A stretch of DNA of 64,000 bases, from assembly GCF_003044065.1 (NCBI RefSeq), contig NZ_PZJJ01000001.1, forward strand, positions 62,001 to 126,000, in the 5' to 3' direction. This document shows, piece after piece, positions 37,576 through 45,677 of this stretch. The stretch's first letter is position 1, and each line of letters opens with the position of its first letter. Source of the DNA: Alkalicoccus saliphilus. Its GTDB lineage: Bacteria; Bacillota; Bacilli; Bacillales; Salisediminibacteriaceae. Under the pieces are notes generated by a model. It saw only the letters and a program-made list of their open reading frames with translations. It searched no databases and was not told where the DNA came from. A program made the translations under genes and the position numbers.

Positions 37576-38007
37576 AGAGTGTTGATTAAGTCTTGGTTTC
37601 AGAATAATTATTCTTCTGAGCGTATAGCTTTCTCCTGCACTCCCCGGCGGAAGCTTGCCGTGGGGCTCGTCATCAGCTATTTTCCAGCCCTTCGGCCATG
37701 GAAAAGGATCTTCCGACTTCGCTTTATCCCACCGGCGTCCCCGCCGGTCGTTCCGGAGGAAAAGCCTCTCCTGAATGGAAGAAAGGACGGAATCAACACA
37801 TTTTTTAGAAGAGAAACCTTCTTTTTATTTTCCTGCTGGAGCTGCAGCAGGCGACTCCGAGGCGAGATAGGACGAGCAGAAGATCCATTTCTTCCGAGCG
37901 TTGTGAGGAAGAAATTAGCTGAAGCCGGCCCGCCCGGAAAGCGTCCTGTGGAGGCGAAAACAGGGAAATGCATAGGCATGTATAAAAAACACTTTATAAA
38001 CAGCCTG
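37576..38007. repeat. Intergenic dispersed-repeat element between duplicated terminators
   Basis: About 430 bases, GC-rich and free of a credible gene. Open frames on both strands (37549-38124, 37677-38033) give low-complexity Arg/Pro/Ser-rich sequence without ribosome sites. Bases about 37918-37958 (AGCTGAAGCCGGCCCGC, then GGAAAGC) match 44000-44030 on the opposite strand, so this belongs to a repeat family in the window. It is bracketed exactly by two identical terminators. Confidence 0.7.
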
Positions 38008-38042
38008 AAAACAGGTGCGGCTCTCTGCCGCACCTGTTTTTG
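38008..38042. terminator. Terminator after the EIIA gene (copy 2 of the duplicate)
   Basis: Identical stem-loop to 37541-37575, now positioned 11 bases past the EIIA-Glc stop on the minus strand. Confidence 0.92.
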
Positions 38043-38052
38043 TAGTACTGAT

Positions 38053-38583
38053 TTACTTGGATGTTACTGTCATAATAACTGTTTCTCCGGCAGTTGCCGT
38101 CTGATTTTCCTGCTTATCCATTGACGCGACCGCATCTCCGTTAGTTATTATAACAGGTGTAATAGTGCTTTCTGCTTTTTCATTTACAAGGTCCGGATCA
38201 AATTCAATCAGCTTATCTCCGACTGCAACCTTATCTCCCTGTTCAACAAATGCTTTAAATCCTTCTCCCTGCATATTCACCGTTTCAATCCCAATATGGA
38301 TAAGAACTTCCATCCCATTGACTGTTTTAATTCCAACAGCATGTTTAGTTGGGAAAAGCTGCATAATTTCACCATGCACAGGAGCAACAATTGTGCCGTC
38401 AGAAGGTTTGACTGCTACTCCATCTCCCATCATTTTTTCTGCGAAAGTCGGATCAGGTACTTCAGACAGAGCAACTACCTCTCCATTGGCCGGGCTGTGG
38501 AAAACGTCTTTTCCATCTGCCTCGGGCATTTCCACTTCCTGTTTCTTTTCCTTCTTATCGAGCCCAAATAATTTTTTTAACAC
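38053..38583 (-). CDS. crr: PTS glucose-type EIIA component
   Basis: Cytoplasmic phosphocarrier between HPr and a sugar EIIB/C. The 176 residues form a single EIIA-Glc domain: the SPANGEVVALSEVPDPTFAEKMMGDG N-terminal part, the supporting His in PTKHAVGI and the phosphorylated His in VLIHIGIETVNMQGEGF. It is not fused to EIIBC, so it must serve a transporter encoded elsewhere. The short N-terminal MLKKLFGLDKKEKK helix may be a membrane-associating peptide. Monocistronic. Confidence 0.92.
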   Translation of the reverse strand: MLKKLFGLDKKEKKQEVEMPEADGKDVFHSPANGEVVALSEVPDPTFAEKMMGDGVAVKPSDGTIVAPVHGEIMQLFPTKHAVGIKTVNGMEVLIHIGIETVNMQGEGFKAFVEQGDKVAVGDKLIEFDPDLVNEKAESTITPVIITNGDAVASMDKQENQTATAGETVIMTVTSK

Positions 38584-38728
38584 AGTTCATACCCCTTTCC
38601 GAAATTAAATGCGATCATTATAGTGTGGCGGTACCGCAGTGAATTATATCAGACCTTCACTGACTGTCAAAGATAATTCCGCCTGGTTGTATTCTTTTTT
38701 CTCTTTCCCTGTACTTCCGTCTTTAAAA

Positions 38729-39613
38729 CTATTCACCGGCAAGAGGCACGCGTTTCAAAATCGGCAGTACCGCTTCTGCGACACCGGAATCTTCGTTGTT
38801 CGCCGTAATAAAATCTGCCGCCTCTTTCACGCTGCTTACAGCGTTCCCCATTGCTGCAGAATATCCGGCAGCTTCAATCATAGACAGGTCATTTTCGTTG
38901 TCCCCGATAACAAGCGTTTCGTCGAGACTGATTCCATAAAAGGATGCGGCTCTTTTCAACGCTTTCCCCTTTGTAGCTTCCTTATGAGTAATCTCTATGT
39001 TCTCCAGCCCGGAAGAACTTACATCAAGAGGGAGCTTTTGAAGAGCACTTCTAACTTGAAGGCGGGCATTTTCAGAAGCAGAAAAGGCCAGCACTTTCAA
39101 AAGACGCGTGTCTGCGGCCTCAATAATAGCATTGTAGCTTGGAGCAAGCCGGACGCCTCCTTCAGCAAAACGCTGTTCCGCAAGACCGAGGGCTTCTTCT
39201 TTGGACATTTCACTATCTACTGCATGCAGTACGTCCAGCACTAGTTTCAATGCTTCCTCCCGATTTCTCGTATACGCACCAAAATTAGTGTATATTTCAA
39301 AGTAGGCCTGTTCCTTGTCAAGTATGTGGGAAATTTTTGTATACAGCTCTTCCGGAATTACTTTTTCGTCGATCAGCCCGCCCGATTCACTGTGGAATTC
39401 TGCTCCATTTGCTCCGATGACCGGCATCGAAAGCCCCGCTTCCCGGAGGGGGTGGGAGGCTTCCTTATAATCACGTCCTGTAGCTGCGATAACTTTTATC
39501 CCCTGGGCCTGGGCCTGCTTTAAAATTTCTGCGTTTCTTCCGGTTACTTTCCGTTCATTGTTTAAAAGCGTACCATCCATATCTGAAGCTATCATCTTTA
39601 TCTCTTTTTTCAC
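38729..39613 (-). CDS. Cof-type HAD phosphatase
   Basis: A 294-residue HAD hydrolase of the Cof/YkrA type, acting on sugar phosphates or flavin/PLP phosphates. GTG at 39613 is chosen because AAGGAGAT lies eight bases upstream. Motif I is ASDMDGTLLNNERKV, motif II in VIAATGRDYKEA, motif III Lys in THKEATKGKAL and motif IV VIGDNENDLSMIEAAGYSAAMGNA. The cap is type C2. Substrate unknown. Divergent from the carotenoid operon. Confidence 0.88.
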   Translation of the reverse strand: MKKEIKMIASDMDGTLLNNERKVTGRNAEILKQAQAQGIKVIAATGRDYKEASHPLREAGLSMPVIGANGAEFHSESGGLIDEKVIPEELYTKISHILDKEQAYFEIYTNFGAYTRNREEALKLVLDVLHAVDSEMSKEEALGLAEQRFAEGGVRLAPSYNAIIEAADTRLLKVLAFSASENARLQVRSALQKLPLDVSSSGLENIEITHKEATKGKALKRAASFYGISLDETLVIGDNENDLSMIEAAGYSAAMGNAVSSVKEAADFITANNEDSGVAEAVLPILKRVPLAGE

Positions 39614-39857
39614 GAACAAATCTCCTTACTATATCTTTGTTAATTACAAAAAGCAGGTTCAATTAATGTCAAAAACCGAGTGTGTGAATGTTTATGTTTG
39701 AATACGAAAAACTTCCCTGCACCTGGATTTCCCCGGAGGTACATCCACGTTTTTTTCCTGATGCTGCATAAGAAAAGCAGATTGAGGGTAATTATTTGTA
39801 TATCATGGCAGAAACACGCATCCTGTGCAAGCAGGATGAATTTATGGGAGGGTTCAT

Positions 39858-40646
39858 ATGCCTGCTGCATTTGATTTGTATTTGTATCGCTTTTTTATTG
39901 TTTGGTATGTAATTGGAGTAGTGCTGTTATCTTTCCATCTTGTACCTCCATGGCTGGAGTGGGCCAATGTTGTTTTTCTCATCACTTCAGGTCTCCTGGC
40001 AATAATGTTTTTTTACCGGAGCACTTCCAGAATGATTGGTATATTTATTGTGCTGTTTATTTTTTTTGTATCTATGTTCATGGAAAGTTTCGGAGTACAT
40101 ACCGGTCTGTTTTTTGGAAATTACAGTTATGAAACAGATTTTGGACCGAAGCTTGTGGGAGTACCCATAACGATCGGGTTTGCATGGATAATGGTAATCG
40201 CTACATCGCACGTTCTGGCAGCGCCTCTTTTAAACAAACTGCATGTGCTCGGACGGACTCTGTACGCACTGTACGGAGCATTAATTGCCACTTCTCTCGA
40301 TCTTATTCTCGACCCTTTCGCCTACGAAGTAAAGCAGTACTGGGTCTGGCACGACGGAGGTCTGTATTACGATATCCCATTCACCAATTTTGCCGGATGG
40401 TTTGTTTTATCTTTTGTTCTTCATCTATGTTTAGCTGTACTTCTTTACCGGAAAGGAAGCTGGCAGAATAACCGCAGTTTCTTCTGGCAGAAACGCATGC
40501 TTTATTTGTATGGAATGATGGCCGGTATGTTTATTATTGTTTCTGTCGTTAATGGACTTGTTCTTGCCCCGATTCTGTCAATTATTACATTAGCAGTATT
40601 TTACACTGTTTACCGCCTGCTTAAAAGGGAGGTGCAGGTTATATGA
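39858..40646 (+). CDS. cruF: CruF/DUF422 carotenoid hydratase-like membrane protein
   Basis: A 262-residue polytopic protein with about seven hydrophobic spans, matching the family that includes CruF and archaeal bisanhydrobacterioruberin hydratase, which add water to a terminal carotenoid double bond. Signature segments: MESFGVHTGLFFGNYSYE, SLDLILDPFA and YWVWHDGGLYYDIPFTNFAGW. GGGAGGG precedes the ATG. It heads a four-gene overlapping operon with an acyltransferase, a glycosyltransferase and a CrtP-like oxidase. The likely role is to create the hydroxyl that is then glycosylated. The fold is firm; the exact position of hydration on a C30 chain is inference. Confidence 0.82.
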   Translation: MPAAFDLYLYRFFIVWYVIGVVLLSFHLVPPWLEWANVVFLITSGLLAIMFFYRSTSRMIGIFIVLFIFFVSMFMESFGVHTGLFFGNYSYETDFGPKLVGVPITIGFAWIMVIATSHVLAAPLLNKLHVLGRTLYALYGALIATSLDLILDPFAYEVKQYWVWHDGGLYYDIPFTNFAGWFVLSFVLHLCLAVLLYRKGSWQNNRSFFWQKRMLYLYGMMAGMFIIVSVVNGLVLAPILSIITLAVFYTVYRLLKREVQVI

Positions 40647-41359
40647 TGAGAGCGGAAAATAGCAAAAACTTTGAAAAACTGTTCAGTTTATATAACAACA
40701 ACCTTTTAAAAAATAAATTTCATGGTATTTATAATTCTCCTGAATCGTCCCCTCTTCCTGAAAAAGGTTCCATTATAATTATGAATCACAGTTCGTGGTG
40801 GGATCCACTTATTTTGTTTTATTTAAACAGCAGTAAGTGGAAGACAAACGGCATTGCCATGATGGACGAAAAAGGATTAAACAGGTTTCCTTTCTTCAGT
40901 AAACTCGGTGCTTTTTCTGTAAAAGCTTCTTCTCCGGCCTCTGTCAGACAGTCTCTTAAATATGCCGCTGAAGAACTGAGGAACGGACGGCACCTTTTTC
41001 TTTTTCCGCAGGGGAAGGAGGTCCCTCTGGAACATCGTCCTCTGGCAATCTCACCGGGAACGGGATATTTGAAATTCCTCGTACCGGAAGCACCCGTAGT
41101 CCCTGTAGCTTTTTATCATGGCCTTTTTCACCATCAGATGCCTGAATGGTACATCCAAACGGGGGCTCCTGTACTCGGAGCTCCTTCATGGGGAAGAAAA
41201 CGCTGGACACAGGCTGCTGAAGAAGCTTTAGAAAAAGAAATGAACTCTCTCCGGAATAAGGTTTTATCAAATCAGCCTTTTATTCCACTTATGCATGGGA
41301 GAGAAGGTACAGCAGACAAATTTGAAAAATGGAAAAAGAAATTGGGGGCGTACAATTGA
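40643..41359 (+). CDS. PlsC-like acyltransferase of the carotenoid locus
   Basis: A 238-residue 1-acylglycerol-3-phosphate acyltransferase family member. HX4D catalytic motif in IIMNHSSWWDPL, and substrate-binding motif LFLFPQGKE. It overlaps the cruF-like stop and the glycosyltransferase start by four bases each, so translation is coupled. In this setting it probably esterifies the sugar of a glycosyl carotenoid with a fatty acid, the role of CrtO in staphyloxanthin synthesis, though CrtO is of a different family. A general phospholipid role cannot be excluded. Confidence 0.82.
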   Translation: MMRAENSKNFEKLFSLYNNNLLKNKFHGIYNSPESSPLPEKGSIIIMNHSSWWDPLILFYLNSSKWKTNGIAMMDEKGLNRFPFFSKLGAFSVKASSPASVRQSLKYAAEELRNGRHLFLFPQGKEVPLEHRPLAISPGTGYLKFLVPEAPVVPVAFYHGLFHHQMPEWYIQTGAPVLGAPSWGRKRWTQAAEEALEKEMNSLRNKVLSNQPFIPLMHGREGTADKFEKWKKKLGAYN

Positions 41360-42447
41360 TTTATTATATTTTACTGCACCTCATACTGCTCAGCTGGACA
41401 ATTTTTAACAGCTTATCCATGCCGCGGCTCGGCAGACATTCTGAAATAACCCCCTCTGTAGCTGTGCTGGTACCTATGCGTAACGAAGAAAAAAATGTAG
41501 AGGAGCTTCTCCATTCCCTTCAGAAACTTACTTATAAAAATCTGCGCTTTGTTATCCTGGATGATGGATCTTCGGACACCACCTGGGAGAAATTAACCGC
41601 AGCATCACAAAAAGATTCCCGTCTCAGTATACACAAAGGAAGTCCCCTTCCGGAAAATTGGGTAGGCAAAGTATACGCCTGCCACCAGCTGTCCATGCTG
41701 GCAGAAGAAGAATTTCTCCTTTTTCTCGATGCCGATGTCCGTGTTTCCCCGGATCTGGTTCAGGAAACGTTGTATAATTTCAAAAAAAACACCGGCCTGG
41801 TAACCGGCTTTCCACACATACCACTAAAAAGCATACTGGGCCACCTTTTAATACCAATGCAGCATTTTCTTGTTTTTTTTCATCTTCCTGTTCTCCTTTC
41901 GAATCTGACCACCTGGTCTCAAGCTTCAGCGGCCCATGGAGCGTTTATGATGTTCAGAGCTTCTGCCTACCGGAGTATCGGAGGCCATTTTTCAGTAAAA
42001 AATTCTCTTGTGGAGGATATTCACATCGCACGCGTCCTGAAAACCTCCGGTTGGAGAGTTCGTCTCGTAAACGTGACAGGAAGTGTATCCTGCCATATGT
42101 ACAATACTTCCAAAGAAGTCTGGAAGGGGTTTTCAAAAAATTTTTTCCCGGGTCTTGGAAGAAGCCTTCCGGCAGCAATTCTGTTTATCTTTTTTTATAC
42201 GTTAGTGTTCCTTGTTCCTGTTCCTGCAGCTGTGACAGGGGTGGTAACAGGAAATTATCTACTTCTGCTCCCTCTTGTATTGACATTCTTTCTTAAGTTG
42301 ACGATTGATCTGATAACGAAACAGAAATTCTGGCTCGCCTTTTTCTTTCCGCTCTCGGTAATGGCAGCATTTATTATATTAATTTACTCGATCTCCCTCA
42401 GCATTACGAAACAGGGATTTACGTGGAAAGGAAGAACGTATCAATGA
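41356..42447 (+). CDS. Family 2 glycosyltransferase (CrtQ/CruG-like)
   Basis: A 363-residue membrane glycosyltransferase. TTG at 41356 is chosen: GGGGG lies seven bases upstream, and the codon overlaps the previous stop as TTGA. GT-A fold: VAVLVPMRNEEKNVEELLHSL, DDGSSDTTW, WVGKVYACHQLS, the FLDADVRVSPD DxD and, further on, a VEDIHIARVLKTSG segment with the catalytic acid. An N-terminal TM and three or four C-terminal TMs are present. It resembles S. aureus CrtQ and cyanobacterial CruG; it most likely transfers a hexose to the carotenoid hydroxyl or carboxyl. Donor sugar unknown. Confidence 0.85.
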   Translation: MIYYILLHLILLSWTIFNSLSMPRLGRHSEITPSVAVLVPMRNEEKNVEELLHSLQKLTYKNLRFVILDDGSSDTTWEKLTAASQKDSRLSIHKGSPLPENWVGKVYACHQLSMLAEEEFLLFLDADVRVSPDLVQETLYNFKKNTGLVTGFPHIPLKSILGHLLIPMQHFLVFFHLPVLLSNLTTWSQASAAHGAFMMFRASAYRSIGGHFSVKNSLVEDIHIARVLKTSGWRVRLVNVTGSVSCHMYNTSKEVWKGFSKNFFPGLGRSLPAAILFIFFYTLVFLVPVPAAVTGVVTGNYLLLLPLVLTFFLKLTIDLITKQKFWLAFFFPLSVMAAFIILIYSISLSITKQGFTWKGRTYQ

Positions 42448-43913
42448 CTAAAACAGCAGTCGTAATCGGCGCGGGTCTTGGAGGCCTGTCTGCAGCAATA
42501 AGCCTTCAGCACCGCGGTTTTCAAGTGACCATCATCGAAAAAAATTCCCATTCCGGCGGGAAACTGCATGACGTACAACTCGGCTCCGCTGGTTTTGACT
42601 TTGGACCGAACACTATTACTATGCCACATGTCTTTAATAACGTGCTGAAGCAGACCGGTAGAAAACCGGAAGATTATTTCGAGTTTGTCCCGCTCCCCCG
42701 TCATACGACCAATTCATTTGAAGACGGGAGTTCCTTTACCTTTTCTTCTGTAAAAGAAGACATGAAAGAGGAACTGCACGCGCTGGATCCTGCTTCTGCC
42801 GATAAGTATGAAGCCTACCGGAAAGAGGTGGAAAAACTTTTCAGGCTGGCAGACAGACACTTTTTAAAAAGAACTTTCCGAAGCTGGAAAGATTTTATTT
42901 CACTCCCTCTAGCTAAAGGGCTTCTCTCTTCACGCCCCCTGGAAACGATGGACAGTTTTCACAGAAGATTTTTTAAAGACGAAAGAATCATTTCTGCATT
43001 TAACCGTTATGCAACTTATATTGGTTCCTCCCCCTTCAATTCCCCGGCGACATTTGGTTTAATCGGGCACCTGGAACTAAACGACGGCGTTTACTACACA
43101 AAAGGTGGTAATTACAGGATCGCAGAGGGTTTAAAAAAAGCAGCGGAAGAATCAGGAGTGAAATTTATATACGGAGAAGAAGTTGTTTCTTTGACTGTTC
43201 AGAACGGCACTATTTCAGAAGCTGTTACGAACAGGGAAAAAACTGTGCCAGGCGATGTTTTTTTATTAAACGGCGACCTTCTGAGCCAGTATCCCCGTCT
43301 TGTCGCCTCAGAGCACCGGCCATCTTTTACTGATAAAAAAGCTGTTTCCGCCGATCCGTCCGTCTCGGCCTACGTGCTGATGGCTGCTTCAAACAAGCGT
43401 CACGCACTTAACCATCATCAAGTTTTTTTCAGCCGGGACCCTAAAAAAGAATTTGAAGATATTTTTAATAAAGGAGAATACAGCAGTGACCCCACTGTAT
43501 ATATATGTACTTCTTCCAAAACAGAGCCTTCCCGATCTCCGGACGGCGACAATTTATTTATACTTGTAAATGCTCCCCCTCTCTCCACTGAAGCCGGAGC
43601 TCATCCGTTTTCCAAAGAAACTGTATTCGAAAAACTCCGCAGGTTTGGACTGGATCTTTCTACTTCCATTACAGACTCCATGGAAGTTTCTCCAGCAGTT
43701 ATTGAAAAAAGGTTCAATGCATACCGTGGAGCACTGTACGGCCTGTCTTCAAATAAAAAGAAAAACACTTTCCTTCGCCCTTTTAATAAAGCATCCGACC
43801 TTAATAATCTCTATTTCGCCGGTGGAAGCACTCACCCGGGAGGAGGATCTCCTATGGTCACTTTAAGTGGTCAGAATGTGGCCGAACTGATTGTAAAACA
43901 TCATTTGAATTAA
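42444..43913 (+). CDS. crtP: CrtP-like diapocarotenoid oxidase (CrtNb)
   Basis: A 489-residue FAD enzyme of the CrtI/CrtN desaturase family. Start at 42444 (ATGA overlap), nine bases after AAGGAAG. The dinucleotide fold is VVIGAGLGGLSAAISL...EKNSHSGGKL. The C-terminal part (YRGALYGLSSNKKKN, FAGGSTHPGGGSPMVTLSGQ) is much closer to S. aureus CrtP, which oxidises the terminal methyl of diaponeurosporene, than to CrtN. Predicted to convert a C30 end group to aldehyde or acid. Last gene of the plus-strand carotenoid operon. Confidence 0.85.
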   Translation: MTKTAVVIGAGLGGLSAAISLQHRGFQVTIIEKNSHSGGKLHDVQLGSAGFDFGPNTITMPHVFNNVLKQTGRKPEDYFEFVPLPRHTTNSFEDGSSFTFSSVKEDMKEELHALDPASADKYEAYRKEVEKLFRLADRHFLKRTFRSWKDFISLPLAKGLLSSRPLETMDSFHRRFFKDERIISAFNRYATYIGSSPFNSPATFGLIGHLELNDGVYYTKGGNYRIAEGLKKAAEESGVKFIYGEEVVSLTVQNGTISEAVTNREKTVPGDVFLLNGDLLSQYPRLVASEHRPSFTDKKAVSADPSVSAYVLMAASNKRHALNHHQVFFSRDPKKEFEDIFNKGEYSSDPTVYICTSSKTEPSRSPDGDNLFILVNAPPLSTEAGAHPFSKETVFEKLRRFGLDLSTSITDSMEVSPAVIEKRFNAYRGALYGLSSNKKKNTFLRPFNKASDLNNLYFAGGSTHPGGGSPMVTLSGQNVAELIVKHHLN

Positions 43914-43949
43914 AATCTACTGCGCAGATAATACGAATGTTGGTTTTTT

Positions 43950-44140
43950 GATTGACTACCTTGAAAATAAAAAATGAACGTCTGCTTTCGTTTCCATGGA
44001 GAGGCTTTCCAAGCGGGCCGGCCTCAGCTCATTCTGTCCTTCTTTTGTCGGTCAGAGTCGGGCACGGCCCTGCCCGCTCCGGAGTTCCTCCCTATCCACT
44101 ACAGCTTATGGTAAAAAAAACCAGCCATACACAGGCTTCG
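43950..44140. repeat. Dispersed intergenic repeat, copy related to 37.6-38.0 kb
   Basis: Read on the minus strand, this ends in AGCTGAGGCCGGCCCGC, then GGAAAGC, matching the end of the 37.6-38.0 kb element. Its outer edge (43959-43989) nearly matches 7610-7639. No ribosome site or plausible protein; the small frames here are chance. Confidence 0.6.
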
Positions 44141-44412
44141 TTCCACCTGTTTGGATAGAAGGTAATCTTACTGGAAAAGGACCTTTTCATTCCTCACGCT
44201 GCAATGAATTTGCATGAATGTCTCTGTTAAAGCTCTGAGTTCTTACGTGAAGAAAGGGAAATTGGCTTTCCTGCTCTTGATTACGATAGGAAAATTTATT
44301 TAAAAAGCTGGTAAAGCGAGCTCAAACGATTGTGATTTTTAGGGGAGTAGCTTTTTTGTGAGATATAACTTATTTTCACCAAACGTGCGTAAGAGCCAAA
44401 CTCCTCGTTGTT
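44141..44412. other. Gap inside the carotenoid locus, no gene seen
   Basis: AT-rich, non-coding in all frames as far as I can judge. 44222-44245 (CTGTTAAAGCTCTGAG) resembles the end of the 63.6-kb repeat copy, so the second repeat may once have extended here and been interrupted. Confidence 0.35.
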
Positions 44413-44580
44413 TTTGAAAGCCGCCTGCGGCTCTTTACACCTGGAGCGGAGAAAGCATGCTTCTGTCCTTCCGTCCGGGAGGAGCTGCGTGATTCCGCAG
44501 GTGTCTCTGCCCCGGCATCGGTTTTACGAATAAAGAGCAGCGTTCATGAAAAGCAGTACTTTTCTTTTTCAATGAAGCAA
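44413..44580 (+). repeat. Dispersed intergenic repeat, copy A
   Basis: Clearly related to 63585-63740 on the minus strand. Shared blocks in the same order: TGCGGCTCTTTACACC, CGGAGAAAG, CCGTCCGGGAGGA, GAATAAAGAGCAGCGT and ACTTTTCTTTTTC. The ORFs predicted across it are translations of the repeat. Confidence 0.8.
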
Positions 44581-44662
44581 AAACGAAGCGAAAACCGGCC
44601 GCTGTAAGAAGGAGATTGGGGGATAGGACGCAGACCGTCACTTCAAAAATATAAATAAGCCA

Positions 44663-44701
44663 CAAAAAAAAGACCCGCTCCCGAAGCTGAGTCTTTTTTG
44701 T
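44663..44701 (-). terminator. Terminator after crtM
   Basis: On the minus strand, AAAAGAC-tc-AGCTtcgggAGC-gg-GTCTTTT is followed by T. It is about 75 bases past the crtM stop. Confidence 0.7.
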
Positions 44702-44776
44702 ACTATTATTTTACATGAAATAGTTTCAACGGCTGAAGCGGCTGGAAATAAACCCGGCCGCAAGTTTAAAGTAATT

Positions 44777-45619
44777 CTACTTTGTAGCCGCAAGTCCGTT
44801 TAATATATTGCTTTTTTCTTCCTGGCTCACTACCGCCCTGCGGCGGAAGACGTCATATTTATTTTGTCTTGCCGTATGAAGTATTTTCCTGTAAAAATGC
44901 GCTGCTGCCTGCACTGGGAGTCTGGATGAAACAGGATAAAGATGAATAGATTCAAGACTTTCTTCGTAAAATGCTTCTGCTTCTGAAGCCATCTCCTCCC
45001 AAAGTCCAATAAAGGCATCGTTAATTTCACCGGCATCGAGCATTTGCTCTGTATAGCCGTATTTAACCATCAGTTCCTCAGGAAGATACTTTCTGCCTTT
45101 TTCCCAGTCTTCCCCCACATCCCTTAAAATATTTGTTATCTGCATGGCATAGCCCAGTTTTACAGCGCTTGGCTTTAACTCCTCTTTTGTATCCGGTGCA
45201 AGAACGGGCAGGAGCATCAGCCCTACAGTGCCTGCAACCCTGTAGGAGTAATCGAGTACATCTTCGAAGCTTTGGAAGCTGTATCCGTATAAGTCCATTT
45301 CCTGTCCGGAAATCATTTCGTAAAAAGGTTTGAGGTCAAACGAAAAGAGATGGAATGTATGATTAAGTGCTGTCCAGAGAGGACTGCTGTCAGGAATATC
45401 TCCAGCTGCAAAGCGATCCAGGTCGTGTTTAAATCTCTGAAGTTCTATTTCTTTATTTACACCCTCATCCACTATATCATCCGCTGTTCTGCAGAAAGCA
45501 TAAACCGCCCAGACTGCCCTGCGTCTGTCTTTAGGCAGATGCTGAAAAGCTTTTGCAAATGTTTTCGAGTTGTTTTCAATTACTTTTCTGCAGTAATCGT
45601 ACGCCTGACGTACTTCCAT
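44777..45619 (-). CDS. crtM: Dehydrosqualene (4,4'-diapophytoene) synthase
   Basis: Condenses two farnesyl diphosphates to the C30 precursor. Start at 45619 after AGGAGAGG, which gives the usual family N-terminus (MEVRQAYDYCRKVIENNSKTF); the frame runs upstream into the preceding gene. The 280 residues contain both aspartate-rich motifs, FCRTADDIVDE and AMQITNILRDVGEDWEKGR. With CrtN-type rather than CrtI-type partners, the C30 product is favoured over C40 phytoene. Last gene of the minus-strand operon crtN-crtN2-crtM. Confidence 0.9.
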   Translation of the reverse strand: MEVRQAYDYCRKVIENNSKTFAKAFQHLPKDRRRAVWAVYAFCRTADDIVDEGVNKEIELQRFKHDLDRFAAGDIPDSSPLWTALNHTFHLFSFDLKPFYEMISGQEMDLYGYSFQSFEDVLDYSYRVAGTVGLMLLPVLAPDTKEELKPSAVKLGYAMQITNILRDVGEDWEKGRKYLPEELMVKYGYTEQMLDAGEINDAFIGLWEEMASEAEAFYEESLESIHLYPVSSRLPVQAAAHFYRKILHTARQNKYDVFRRRAVVSQEEKSNILNGLAATK

Positions 45620-45677
45620 TTGTTCCTCTCCTCTCATTTGAAAGCCTTTCTCTAAATCAGGAGGCTGTTCTTTTATT

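Noticed and set aside
37541-38042. Phage or IS attachment site
   Set aside because: The duplicated sequence is a terminator palindrome and there is no integrase or transposase between the copies.
37549-38124. 191- and 118-codon frames between uppP and crr
   Set aside because: Both are translations of the repeat element, without ribosome sites.
44435-44665. 76-codon minus-strand frame
   Set aside because: Translation of repeat copy A; no start signals.
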